A stretch of 46,617 nt of DNA from an uncultured Spirochaetales bacterium (lineage in GTDB: Bacteria; Spirochaetota; Spirochaetia; Sphaerochaetales; Sphaerochaetaceae). The position numbers and the translations under genes were made by a program. How positions within the stretch are numbered: the stretch's first letter is position 1; the number at the start of each line of letters is the position of its first letter. The notes beneath the pieces are model-generated. The model saw only the letters and a program-made list of their open reading frames with translations, was not told the origin of the DNA and ran no database searches. The stretch spans positions 1 through 46,617 of the forward strand of contig CALXOO010000014.1 of NCBI GenBank assembly GCA_944390045.1. The letters run 5' to 3'. This document shows, in pieces, positions 17,649-25,844 of the stretch.

Positions 17649-18364
17649 AAGATTCCCTCCTCTTCAAGCTGACTGATCACCTCGCGTCCGCAGCCGGCCC
17701 ACACATGACGTGAGGCCGGATTGATCGGAGACGGATGCATTATCCTCACGACCTTGCTGAAACAGCCGAGCCTGACCAGCTGACTGCAGGCATAGGCGCC
17801 GATTCCGACCGCCCGTCTCGCTCCGCACCGCCTCGCGATATAGCCGATATAATCCAGGCTGAGATCCTCCAGGGCCCTGCGCTCCTTTGCCGGAAGCTTG
17901 TCCGGAGTCACATTCACACACCGCTGCCCTGTGGTGATGAAGCACAGCGGTATGAAGTTCTGCACAGTCGCGAAACTGAAGAAATCGCGCACATCAGGAT
18001 AACGGGAGCGTATCATTGACCAGAAGGCCGTTCCGCTCGCCTCATTGCGAGTCCCGGCAAAGCCTGTCACAGGACGGCGCGGATGCTCAGTCTCAGGTCG
18101 TCCCACAGGACCCTCAAGACCAAGGTAGTCCCTCACCATCTGGCGTGAACCGAAGGGGACGCCTGTCTGCACCATGCCGTCCGGCCCCGGGTTCATTCCC
18201 ATGAAGAGCACATCGCAGCTGTCCCGGAGTGCAAGGTCCTCGTATCTGTAATACATGCCGCGGGCATAGTCCAGCGGGTTGTAGATCACTCCGGTGAAGC
18301 TGAAGCTCAGCTGGCTGACGGCCCGGATGAAGGCCTCTGTCCTTCCGGTAAAGTCCATGTCCAT
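17645..18364 (-). CDS. SMUG1-type uracil-DNA glycosylase
   Basis: A 239-residue DNA repair glycosylase of the single-strand-selective (SMUG1) family that removes uracil and oxidised pyrimidines. The two catalytic motifs are clear: GMNPGPDGMVQTGVPFGSRQMVRDYLGL (from residue 56) and HPSPINPASRHVW near the C-terminus. This matches human SMUG1 better than UNG. The start at 18364 (MDMDFTGRT) lacks a ribosome-binding site; TGCTATAGT ends 6 nt upstream, suggesting a leaderless message. A GTG 18 bases upstream lies inside that promoter and is rejected. It is coupled to ispE by a 4-nt overlap, a functionally unexpected pairing. Confidence 0.88.
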   Translation of the reverse strand: MDMDFTGRTEAFIRAVSQLSFSFTGVIYNPLDYARGMYYRYEDLALRDSCDVLFMGMNPGPDGMVQTGVPFGSRQMVRDYLGLEGPVGRPETEHPRRPVTGFAGTRNEASGTAFWSMIRSRYPDVRDFFSFATVQNFIPLCFITTGQRCVNVTPDKLPAKERRALEDLSLDYIGYIARRCGARRAVGIGAYACSQLVRLGCFSKVVRIMHPSPINPASRHVWAGCGREVISQLEEEGIF

Positions 18365-18370
18365 GGGGAA

Positions 18371-18379
18371 ACTATAGCA
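18371..18379 (-). promoter_or_regulatory. Extended -10 promoter of the glycosylase-ispE operon
   Basis: TGCTATAGT on the minus strand ends 6 nt before the ATG at 18364. It lies in a 48-base divergent spacer shared with the HAD gene. Confidence 0.6.
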
Positions 18380-18412
18380 CAAGGGGAAAAACTGTAGTAC
18401 TCTTTATCTCCC

Positions 18413-19168
18413 ATGGAAAAGATAAAAGGCATCATCTTCGACAAGGACGGCACGCTCTTCAACTATGCTGAAGTCTGGGGTCCCGTGATCAAGGACTATG
18501 TCGACACGATTATGATGACCTTCAATGTCAGGAACGCCTGTGAGGCCAGGCAGAGAATGTATGAGCTCGTCGGAGTCGATGACAAGGGAAACAACTACTC
18601 GGAAGGCTTCCTCTTCAACCATGACAAGATTGTGCGCATCTTCTTCAAGCTCCTGAACTTCTGCCTTAAGAACCATATCAACCCGGTGCAGATGTACCGG
18701 CTGATGACGAAGTTCCTGAACAGTCAGAACCGCAAGGTGTTCATCAAGCTCAGCCAGATGGATTTCTCCGGTCTTCAGAGGATCATGGCGGATCTGAGCC
18801 GGCGCGGCATCGCAATAGCGCTGGTCACAAACGACATAACCGCCAACGCGAAGGGCTCGCTGGAGGTGATGGGCATAGACAGATACGTCCGCTTCCTCAG
18901 GACCAAGGAATCGAACTGCAAGAGGAAGCCGAACAGTGAGTCAATCCAGCAGTTCTGCGCCCTCTTCGGCCTTCACCCCAGTGAGGTTGCCGTCGTGGGA
19001 GACAGCATCGTCGACATGGAATACGCGAAGGCCGGAGGCGTCGGATACACGGTCGCTGTGATGACAGGCTACGGCAAGCGCGATGTGCTCGAACGCTATG
19101 CCGATGTGGTCTATGACAGCATCTCAGACCTTGCCGGCGACAGAGTCCTCTTCCCAGAAGGGCTGTGA
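18413..19168 (+). CDS. HAD-superfamily phosphatase (Gph-like)
   Basis: A 251-residue cytosolic haloacid dehalogenase-type phosphatase. Motif I is IIFDKDGTLF with nucleophile Asp10 and acid Asp12, motif II is ALVTNDIT, a conserved Lys follows, and motif IV is VAVVGDSIVDMEYAKAGG. A helical cap domain (residues 20-110) resembles phosphoglycolate phosphatases, but the cap is unlike strict Gph, so the substrate is open. The ATG at 18413 has no good ribosome site; TACTCT lies 9 nt before it. The 3' end overlaps the convergent cysK gene by 45 bases. Confidence 0.83.
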   Translation: MEKIKGIIFDKDGTLFNYAEVWGPVIKDYVDTIMMTFNVRNACEARQRMYELVGVDDKGNNYSEGFLFNHDKIVRIFFKLLNFCLKNHINPVQMYRLMTKFLNSQNRKVFIKLSQMDFSGLQRIMADLSRRGIAIALVTNDITANAKGSLEVMGIDRYVRFLRTKESNCKRKPNSESIQQFCALFGLHPSEVAVVGDSIVDMEYAKAGGVGYTVAVMTGYGKRDVLERYADVVYDSISDLAGDRVLFPEGL

Positions 19169-20050
19169 CAGATAGCGCTCTCCCGTATCACAGAGCAGGA
19201 CAAGGACCTTCTCTCCCTTTTCAGCAGTCTTGACTGCCCCTGCCAGCGCGGCACCGGAAGAGATTCCTGCAAGTATGCCTTCCCTGCGGGCAAGCAGCCT
19301 TGTGTATTCAAAGGCTTCCTCATCGGTCACCGTGATAATCCCGTCCACGACGGACGGATCATACACAGGCGGGACAAAGCCTGCACCTATGCCCTGAATG
19401 GAATGACGGCCGGCCTGTCCCGTGCTCAGGACCGGCGATGAGGCTGGCTCGACGGCCATGATCCGGGTCTTCACGCCCTTCTCCTTCAGATAGCGCCCCA
19501 CTCCGCTTACTGTCCCGCCGCTTCCGACTCCGGCGACGAACCTGTCCAGACTCCCGCCGAAGTCCCTGAATATCTCGGGTCCTGTCGTGCTGTAGTGTGC
19601 GAGGGCGTTGTCGCTGTTCTCAAACTGCATGGGCATGAAGCTTCTGGGATTCTCCTGTGCCAGTTTCCTGGCCATGGCTATGGCGCCCTTCATGCCCTCA
19701 GCCGCGCTTGTCAGCACCAGCTCGCTGCCCAGGACGCGCATCATCACCTGGCGCTCACGTGACATGTTCTCAGGCATGACAATTATGCATCTGTAGCCCT
19801 TCGCGGCAGCGATGTAGCTCAGCGCGATGCCGGTGTTCCCGCTCGTGGGCTCTATGATGACAGTGTCCCTGTCCAGCTCGCCCCGCCTCTCGGCGCCTTC
19901 TATCATGTAGAGCGCGGCCCTGTCCTTCGCACTTGACAGAGGATTGAAGCGCTCCAGCTTCACATATATCTCAGCCCCCCGGGTGTCGATCCTGCTGAGT
20001 CTCACGCAGGGTGTCGAGCCGATGAGGTCTGTAATGGAATTGACCACCAT
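19124..20050 (-). CDS. cysK: Cysteine synthase (O-acetylserine sulfhydrylase)
   Basis: A 308-residue PLP enzyme that makes cysteine from O-acetylserine and sulfide. The PLP lysine is Lys42 in NPLSSAKDRAALYMI. The substrate loop is EPTSGNTGIAL, the phosphate-binding glycine loop is GVGSGGTVSGVGRYL, and the AVEPASSPVLS and GIGAGFVPPVYD segments are typical of CysK/CysM. AAGGAG lies 7 bases before the ATG at 20050, which is preferred over an upstream in-frame ATG. The C-terminus after ERYLSQPFW runs about ten residues into the convergent HAD gene. Confidence 0.93.
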   Translation of the reverse strand: MVVNSITDLIGSTPCVRLSRIDTRGAEIYVKLERFNPLSSAKDRAALYMIEGAERRGELDRDTVIIEPTSGNTGIALSYIAAAKGYRCIIVMPENMSRERQVMMRVLGSELVLTSAAEGMKGAIAMARKLAQENPRSFMPMQFENSDNALAHYSTTGPEIFRDFGGSLDRFVAGVGSGGTVSGVGRYLKEKGVKTRIMAVEPASSPVLSTGQAGRHSIQGIGAGFVPPVYDPSVVDGIITVTDEEAFEYTRLLARREGILAGISSGAALAGAVKTAEKGEKVLVLLCDTGERYLSQPFWEEDSVAGKV

Positions 20051-20212
20051 GATTTGCTCCTTGCTTGAAAAGTTAACATAAGATAACACGCGAGGCGGAC
20101 ACCGGCAAGCAAGCCATGCTGACAGAAAGCTCACCGGATGTCAGCCAAAAAGCGATGTAGTCATATCTATCTACTATAATAACTCTATTTATCAGAATGA
20201 GTTGATCTTTTA

Positions 20213-20241
20213 TTGACATTTTTGCCCGTATTTGTCATATT
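20213..20241 (+). promoter_or_regulatory. Promoter of the acyl-CoA ligase gene
   Basis: A perfect TTGACA (20213-20218) is 17 bases from CATATT (20236-20241). Another TATAAT at about 20175-20180 could be a second start. The intervening bases 20051-20212 contain no gene that I can see. Confidence 0.7.
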
Positions 20242-20283
20242 ACCCTGCAGTAGTGAACAATATCCAGACAAAAGAGGAAAACA

Positions 20284-21996
20284 ATGGACAAAATACAGTC
20301 TGAACTCGCCCAGTACAGAGGCAGATTCTTCCAGGGGGACTGGCCTACCATCTACCAGATGTTCGCCATCTCGCTTGCCAAGTACCCCAAGAGACCATGC
20401 TTCACGACCTTTGATCCAAACCGCAGGACATACACCTACGAGGAGGTCGACGCCCTCATCAGGAAAGTTGCCACGAAACTGGCGGCCGATGGCGTGAGAA
20501 AGGGTGACAAGGTCGTTCTCAACGGAAAGAACTCCATCCAGTGGGGCATCGCCTATCTTGCCATCAACTATCTCGGGGCAGTCATCGTCCCGATCGACAA
20601 CCAGATGCACATCGACAAGGTCTGCCGCCTCTCCGCCTTTGCGGACAGCGTCTATCTCATTGCGGACTTCGACGTGATCTCGAAGATTCCTGCGGACAAC
20701 GAGTGGGCCAGGTCCCTTAAGGGGAAGATCGCGCTCAAGGGCCACATCGAGGGAATCGACACGCTCATGGAGATCGACAACGCAGGCGATGCTGTGTGCG
20801 GGTCAACTGACTGTGAGGCTCTGGCCGCCATCCTCTTCACCAGCGGCACGACAGGCAATGAGAAAGGTGCCATGCTGACCAACAAAAACATTGTCAGCGA
20901 CGTCTACGCGGCCGCCTGTGACATGAACGTGCAGCCGGATGACGTGCTCTACGCACTGCTTCCCCTGCACCACTCATATGCCTGCACCACAGTCCTTCTG
21001 GAGACTGTCAAGCACGGCTCAGAGTGCGTATTCGGCCACGGCATCATAGTCTCAAGGATGCTCAACGACATGAAGCAGGGCAAGGTGACTGTCTTCATGG
21101 GCATCCCCCTGCTGTACAACAAGCTGCTTTCCGGCATCATCAAGCAGGTCAGGGCCAAGGGTGCGCTGACCTACGGCGTCGTGAAGTGCGCGATGGCTGT
21201 CAACGGCTGGTTCAAGAAACATTTCGGAGCAACCCCGCTCAAGGGCTTTTTCAACAAGAAAATCCTGTCCAACCTGGGCATGGACCACAACAAGCTCCTG
21301 ATCTGCGGAGCCGGTCCGCTCTCACCTGAGGTCTTCAAGGCCTACCAACAGATGGGACTGGACTTCCTCCAGGGCTACGGCCTCACGGAGACAGCCCCCG
21401 TGCTCACGCTGAACCCGATTGACCACTTCAAGGTCGAGTCAATCGGAAAGGCCCTTCCGATGATGGACATCATCATCGCAGAGCCCAATGAGGAAGGTGT
21501 CGGAGAGATCAGGGTCAAGGGGCCCAATGTGACGCCCGGATACTATAAGGATGAGGAGAACACGAAGGCCCTCTTCGATGAGAACGGCTACCTGAAGACC
21601 GGAGACCTGGCAATCGTTGACTCTGAGGGCTACTTCATCCTCAAGGGCCGCGCCAAGAACATCATCGTCACCGAGGGAGGAAAGAATGTCTACCCGGAGG
21701 AGATCGAGGATGCCTTCCAGACCTGCGCCAACATAGAGCAGATCATGGTGCGCGGCTACCAGCAGAAGAAGGACGTGCCCTGCGAGGCCATCGAGGCCGT
21801 GATCTATCCAAGTGAGGACTACTACAAGGAAAAGGGCTTCTCCAGAGAGGAGATCGGCAAGGACATAGAGGCCACTGTCACTGCGGTCAACAAGACGCTG
21901 GTCGGCTACAAGAAGATCGAGAAGATCACGATCCTGGACAAGCCGATGGACATGACGACCACAAAAAAGATCAAACGCAACACTGTTGCAAGATAA
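20284..21996 (+). CDS. Long-chain fatty acid-CoA ligase / AMP-forming acyl ligase
   Basis: A 570-residue member of the ANL adenylating family that activates a fatty acid to its acyl-AMP and then acyl-CoA (or acyl-ACP). Visible motifs are the AMP-binding P-loop LFTSGTTGNEKGAMLTNKN, the A5 region QGYGLTETAPVLTLNP, the hinge TGDLAIVDSEGYFILKGRAKN and a C-terminal catalytic Lys in TTKKIKRN. AGAGGA precedes the ATG. It is a single-gene unit with its own TTGACA promoter and terminator. Chain length is not readable from sequence; spirochaetes usually scavenge host fatty acids, which fits. Confidence 0.9.
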   Translation: MDKIQSELAQYRGRFFQGDWPTIYQMFAISLAKYPKRPCFTTFDPNRRTYTYEEVDALIRKVATKLAADGVRKGDKVVLNGKNSIQWGIAYLAINYLGAVIVPIDNQMHIDKVCRLSAFADSVYLIADFDVISKIPADNEWARSLKGKIALKGHIEGIDTLMEIDNAGDAVCGSTDCEALAAILFTSGTTGNEKGAMLTNKNIVSDVYAAACDMNVQPDDVLYALLPLHHSYACTTVLLETVKHGSECVFGHGIIVSRMLNDMKQGKVTVFMGIPLLYNKLLSGIIKQVRAKGALTYGVVKCAMAVNGWFKKHFGATPLKGFFNKKILSNLGMDHNKLLICGAGPLSPEVFKAYQQMGLDFLQGYGLTETAPVLTLNPIDHFKVESIGKALPMMDIIIAEPNEEGVGEIRVKGPNVTPGYYKDEENTKALFDENGYLKTGDLAIVDSEGYFILKGRAKNIIVTEGGKNVYPEEIEDAFQTCANIEQIMVRGYQQKKDVPCEAIEAVIYPSEDYYKEKGFSREEIGKDIEATVTAVNKTLVGYKKIEKITILDKPMDMTTTKKIKRNTVAR

Positions 21997-22021
21997 TAAG
22001 ACAAGAAAACCCAAAACCCGG

Positions 22022-22050
22022 CCAGGAGGAGGAATCCTCCTGGTCTTTTT
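22022..22050 (+). terminator. Terminator of the acyl-CoA ligase gene
   Basis: CCAGGAGGA and TCCTCCTGG form a perfect 9-bp stem with a GGAA loop, followed by TCTTTTT. Confidence 0.93.
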
Positions 22051-22064
22051 CTTCACCCGTCCTG

Positions 22065-22073
22065 TGCTATAAT
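22065..22073 (+). promoter_or_regulatory. Extended -10 promoter of mtaD-mtnA
   Basis: TGCTATAAT (TG at 22065-22066, TATAAT at 22068-22073) ends 7 nt before the ATG at 22081. Transcription should start at or next to the initiation codon, giving a leaderless mRNA. Confidence 0.72.
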
Positions 22074-22080
22074 CGCCCGT

Positions 22081-23361
22081 ATGAAGACTTTGTTGAAGAA
22101 TCTCCAGGCCATCACAATGGCGGACGGCCCCCAGATATTCAGGGGAGACATCCTGATAGAGGATGACCATATCGCAAACATATCCCAGTCAGTTGATCCG
22201 GCAGAGGCTGACTGTGTCCGGGACTGTACCGGACTTGTCGCCATCCCGGGCCTTGTCAACGGGCACACACATCTGTCAATGTCACTGATGCGCAACTACA
22301 AGGACACCTGCGCGAATCTCCAGGACTGGCTCTCAGAGATATTCCCGATCGAGGACAGGATGTGCGAGGAGGACATATACTGGGGTTCGATGCTCGGACT
22401 GGCAGAACTGATCAGGTCCGGCTGCACGAGTTTTGCCGACATGTACTTCAAGCAGTGGATGACGGCCCGCGCATGCAAGGAGGCCGGAGTCAGGGGCTTC
22501 ATCTCGCTCACTCTCTTCGGTGATGAGGATGATGCGGCTGACAGACTTGCCGTCACCAGACTTGATGAGGAGCTTGACGGCGGCGCGCTGCTCAGGAAGG
22601 ACCTCGGCGTCCATGCGATATACACCTGCACTGCAGGCAACTACCGCTATACCCGCGACTGGGCAAAAGAGCGCGGACTTGTGGTCAACACCCACCTCAG
22701 CGAGACCAGGAAGGAAGTGGATGACTGCATCAGGGAACACGGCATGAGACCGGCTGAGTACCTTGAGCAGCTTGGCTTTTTCGACCTCCCCTGCTATGTC
22801 GCACACGGCGTGCATCTCAGCGACGCTGAGGCGGTCATGCTTGCGCAGCACAATGTGGGGCTCATCCACAATCCCTCGTCCAACTGCAAGCTTGCAAGCG
22901 GAATCGCACCTGTGAGCCGTTTCAGGAAGCTCGGTCTGACAGTGGGTCTTGGGACAGACGGAGCCAGCTCAAACAACAACCTCTCGATGATCAAGGAAAT
23001 GCGCCTTGCCGCAATGATCAGCACTGTCAGCACTCTGGATGTTGGCGCACTTCCCCCCTATGAGGTCCTGAAGATGGCCACAATCGACTCAGCCAGAGCC
23101 CTGAGGGCAGACGACATCATCGGCTCGCTGGAAGCCGGCAAACGGGCTGACATAACAATCATCAACCCGAACACGGCAAACATGACCCCGGTGAACGATA
23201 TATTCTCGGCAATAGTGTTCTCGATGTCTGAGAACAATATCGACAGCGTATATATAAACGGCAGGTGCGTGCTTGACGAAGGCCGTCTCACGACTATTGA
23301 CGAGGACCTGGTCTGCCGCGAGGCACAGCGCTGCTGGAACAGGCTGAGGAGGTCAGAATGA
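22081..23361 (+). CDS. mtaD: MTA/SAH deaminase-type amidohydrolase
   Basis: A 426-residue metal-dependent amidohydrolase of the MtaD/TrzA group, which deaminates 5'-methylthioadenosine and S-adenosylhomocysteine. The metal site begins with His62 and His64 in NGHTHLSMSLMRNY. VVNTHLSETRKEVDDC and YVAHGVHLS supply later His residues, and GLGTDGASSNNNLSM carries the catalytic Asp. The composite N- and C-terminal beta domain with TMADGP and KRADITIIN is normal. No ribosome-binding site precedes the ATG, and a TGCTATAAT element lies 7 nt upstream. The next gene, mtnA, starts within its stop, which points to methylthioadenosine salvage rather than guanine or atrazine-type deamination. Confidence 0.87.
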   Translation: MKTLLKNLQAITMADGPQIFRGDILIEDDHIANISQSVDPAEADCVRDCTGLVAIPGLVNGHTHLSMSLMRNYKDTCANLQDWLSEIFPIEDRMCEEDIYWGSMLGLAELIRSGCTSFADMYFKQWMTARACKEAGVRGFISLTLFGDEDDAADRLAVTRLDEELDGGALLRKDLGVHAIYTCTAGNYRYTRDWAKERGLVVNTHLSETRKEVDDCIREHGMRPAEYLEQLGFFDLPCYVAHGVHLSDAEAVMLAQHNVGLIHNPSSNCKLASGIAPVSRFRKLGLTVGLGTDGASSNNNLSMIKEMRLAAMISTVSTLDVGALPPYEVLKMATIDSARALRADDIIGSLEAGKRADITIINPNTANMTPVNDIFSAIVFSMSENNIDSVYINGRCVLDEGRLTTIDEDLVCREAQRCWNRLRRSE

Positions 23362-24392
23362 TGTTCACAAGAGAATCTTTCAGGGCCCTTGAATTCAGGA
23401 ACGGCGCCCTTGTGCTGCTTGACCAGCGGCTGCTTCCATCCAGGCTCGGGTATATTGAGTGCCGCAGTGTCCGGGATGTCTTTCTGGCCATACAGGACAT
23501 GGCAGTGCGCGGAGCACCCGCGATCGGAGGAGCCGCAGGCTACGGTGTTTACTTTGCTCTCCTCGAGTCTGCCGGCGATGCCGCCGCATTCAACCGCTCC
23601 TGCGACTATCTGATAACGAGCCGTCCTACGGCAGTCAACCTTAAGTGGGCTGTCGAACGGGTAAGGAAGACGGCACTTAACTCAGCACTGGATCCGCAGG
23701 CCGTGCTTGAGGAGGCACACAGCATTGTCCGAGAGGATCTGGAAATGAACTACCGCATCGCTGAAGCGGGCTGTGAGGTGATCAGGCCCGGCGCCGCGGT
23801 CCTGACCCACTGCAATACTGGAGCACTTGCCACCTGCGGCTGGGGCACGGCTCTCGGAGTGATCAAGGCCGCCTGGCAGAAAGGAGGGAACATCTTCGTC
23901 TATGCGGATGAGACCCGGCCCAGACTGCAGGGTGCGCGTCTTACCGCCTGGGAGCTGAAGGAGGCAGGAATCCCGTCAAAACTCATTCCTGACTCTGCTG
24001 CCGCCACACTGATCAGGGACGGGAAAATCGACTGCGTGATACTCGGAGCCGACCGGATAGCGGCAAACGGTGACTTCGCGAACAAGATCGGCACCTTTGC
24101 CCTCTCTGTCATCTGCCGCCACTATGGAGTGCCATTCTACACTGCCGCACCGACAAGCACAATCGACTTTGACACCCCTGACGGCAGCGGGATAATGATA
24201 GAGGAGAGAGATGCGGATGAGGTCAGGATGATTGACGGTATCCGGATAGCTCCTGAGGGCTTTGACGTATACAATCCCAGCTTCGACGTGACGCCGCACC
24301 AGAACCTGACGGGCATCATCACCGAATGCGGAATCATAAGAGAGCCGTATGACGTGAACCTGGCCAGACTCAGGACACAGCTGGGGCGCTGA
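23358..24392 (+). CDS. mtnA: Methylthioribose-1-phosphate isomerase
   Basis: A 344-residue eIF2B-like isomerase converting 5-methylthioribose-1-phosphate to methylthioribulose-1-phosphate in methionine salvage or the related DHAP shunt. Family motifs: the N-terminal MAVRGAPAIGGAAGYG, the catalytic Cys in THCNTGALATCGWGTALGV, the ADETRPRLQGARLTAWEL segment and the catalytic Asp in ILGADRIAANGDFANKIGT. GGAGG lies 6 bases before the ATG, which overlaps the deaminase stop by 4 nt. No MTA phosphorylase or kinase gene is nearby. A role on 5-deoxyribose-1-phosphate is an alternative. Confidence 0.94.
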   Translation: MMFTRESFRALEFRNGALVLLDQRLLPSRLGYIECRSVRDVFLAIQDMAVRGAPAIGGAAGYGVYFALLESAGDAAAFNRSCDYLITSRPTAVNLKWAVERVRKTALNSALDPQAVLEEAHSIVREDLEMNYRIAEAGCEVIRPGAAVLTHCNTGALATCGWGTALGVIKAAWQKGGNIFVYADETRPRLQGARLTAWELKEAGIPSKLIPDSAAATLIRDGKIDCVILGADRIAANGDFANKIGTFALSVICRHYGVPFYTAAPTSTIDFDTPDGSGIMIEERDADEVRMIDGIRIAPEGFDVYNPSFDVTPHQNLTGIITECGIIREPYDVNLARLRTQLGR

Positions 24393-24395
24393 GTC

Positions 24396-25088
24396 TCAGA
24401 AGGCCTGGTAGAAGAGGTAGAACGAGAGCAGGAGTATGGCAAGACCCAGCACGAGCTCGAAGATCCTGCTCAGCCTCTGATAGCCGGGCCTGGAGCTCAG
24501 GCCGCTTACAAGACCCACGAAGGTGCCTGCCAGTATTGAGAGTATGCTGTACCCCGCCGCATAGCAGAGGATGAGGGCAATCGAGAAGGCGGCCGACCCG
24601 CTCATGCTCGCAAGTGAGAGCACCGCGACCAGTACGGGCGTGGAACATGGGCTTGAGAAGATGCCGGAGAGTATTCCCGCCAGCAGTGCGCCCAGGACAC
24701 CCCGCTTCCTGTTCCGGGTCTGGAGATAGCTTGCGGGAACAAGACTTATGATGCCAAGCATCTGCAGGCCCATGAGCAGCATCAGGATGGCGAGGACCAG
24801 ATACCAGATCCGGCTTGTTGCCCCGATGAGGCTTCCCAGTGCCAGCGCAGCGGAGGCAAGGACCGTGAAGGTGACAGCCATTCCTGCGGCGAATACGGAT
24901 GAATAGAGGAAGCCTGTCCTCACATCCCTCCTGCCGGAACCGACATAGGTTATGACAAGCGGAAGCGATGAGAGTGAGCAGGGCAGGAAGGAAGACAGCA
25001 GCCCTCCCGCGAAGACAATGAGGTAGACCGCCGGAGAGGAAGGATCAATCAGACGGCCCATCGCATCAAGAAGACCTGTAAGCATCAC
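24396..25088 (-). CDS. CcdA/DsbD-type thiol-disulfide transporter
   Basis: A 230-residue inner-membrane protein with six hydrophobic spans in the CcdA family, which moves reducing power from cytosolic thioredoxin across the membrane. The two paired Cys segments are GLLSSFLPCSLSSLP near the N-terminus and FSSPCSTPVLVAVL in the fourth span. Pro-Cys in both copies matches the family. It overlaps by 4 nt the upstream thioredoxin-like gene, its likely extracytoplasmic partner. The gene ends 3 nt from the convergent mtnA stop. Cytochrome c biogenesis is not implied, because no haem genes are present. Confidence 0.88.
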   Translation of the reverse strand: MMLTGLLDAMGRLIDPSSPAVYLIVFAGGLLSSFLPCSLSSLPLVITYVGSGRRDVRTGFLYSSVFAAGMAVTFTVLASAALALGSLIGATSRIWYLVLAILMLLMGLQMLGIISLVPASYLQTRNRKRGVLGALLAGILSGIFSSPCSTPVLVAVLSLASMSGSAAFSIALILCYAAGYSILSILAGTFVGLVSGLSSRPGYQRLSRIFELVLGLAILLLSFYLFYQAF

Positions 25089-25705
25089 ATGCCTCCCGCC
25101 TCTGCCGTAATCCTCTCCATCTGCGACTTTGTCAGCACGCCCTGGTGGACCACATAGGCCAGCTCTCCGGTTGCGGTGTAAGTGTATCTTGCGAAGTTGC
25201 CGACCGAGCCTATTATCCTCTGGCTCGGGATATAGTTCTCTCCGCTGGCTGTGAGGAAAAGCTGCGTGGGCACGACACTCACGGGATAGCTCATCGCCGC
25301 TTCCGGGTACTCCTCTATGTTCAGTGCGACAACCTTCACCTTTCCATAGTTCTCACTGTAGAAGGCTCTCAGGTCATCCATCATGGACATGCAGGGGATA
25401 CAGGTAGTGCTGAAGAACTGTATCATCACCGGCAGTCCGCAGGATCTGAGGGCCTCCTCGTCTATGCTTTCCACAAAGAGCGGCTCAGCACTCTCTGCAG
25501 GTATTCCGGCAGTCATGGCAGTGATCTCCGCTTCCGTAGCGGAATCTGCAGTGCCGGCACCGGCCGGAGCTGTGGCAGTCACGGGTGCGGTGACAGGCTC
25601 CTCAAGCTTTGCCTGCGTGTTCATCCGCTTCACGAAGAAGAGGGCTATGAGTATCAGCAGGATTGCAGCGAAGGCAATGATCTGTATGGTTCTCTTTCTG
25701 GCCAT
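25085..25705 (-). CDS. Membrane-anchored thioredoxin-like protein
   Basis: A 206-residue protein with an uncleaved N-terminal anchor (IIAFAAILLILIALFFV, residues about 9-25) and an Ala/Thr/Pro-rich linker. It ends in a thioredoxin fold with a CIPC active site in MIQFFSTTCIPCMSMMDDL and a cis-Pro segment SVVPTQLFL. It is probably periplasmic and reduced by the CcdA-type partner encoded next. The ATG at 25705 (MARKRT) has TGCTATATT 7 nt upstream and no ribosome site. The longer frame that starts 42 bases earlier would place the start inside this promoter. Confidence 0.86.
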   Translation of the reverse strand: MARKRTIQIIAFAAILLILIALFFVKRMNTQAKLEEPVTAPVTATAPAGAGTADSATEAEITAMTAGIPAESAEPLFVESIDEEALRSCGLPVMIQFFSTTCIPCMSMMDDLRAFYSENYGKVKVVALNIEEYPEAAMSYPVSVVPTQLFLTASGENYIPSQRIIGSVGNFARYTYTATGELAYVVHQGVLTKSQMERITAEAGGM

Positions 25706-25712
25706 GGTCAGG

Positions 25713-25721
25713 AATATAGCA
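25713..25721 (-). promoter_or_regulatory. Extended -10 promoter of the thioredoxin-ccdA pair
   Basis: TGCTATATT on the minus strand ends 7 nt before the ATG at 25705, the same geometry as galM and mtaD. Confidence 0.62.
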
Positions 25722-25751
25722 CAAAAGGAAAGTCTCTTGTGTGACAATGAG

Positions 25752-25789
25752 AAAAATCGGGAGCACGTACTCCATCATACATCCTCCCG
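25752..25789 (-). terminator. Probable terminator of gltX-glyQS-tyrS
   Basis: On the minus strand CGGGAG and CTCCCG bracket a 20-nt loop and are followed by ATTTTTCTC, about 55 bases after the tyrS stop. The loop is long, so efficiency is uncertain. Confidence 0.55.
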
Positions 25790-25844
25790 TTTTCCGTTTC
25801 AGTCAGACTGATCAGTGAAGGACTGGCTCCCCGTAAGGAGAGTG

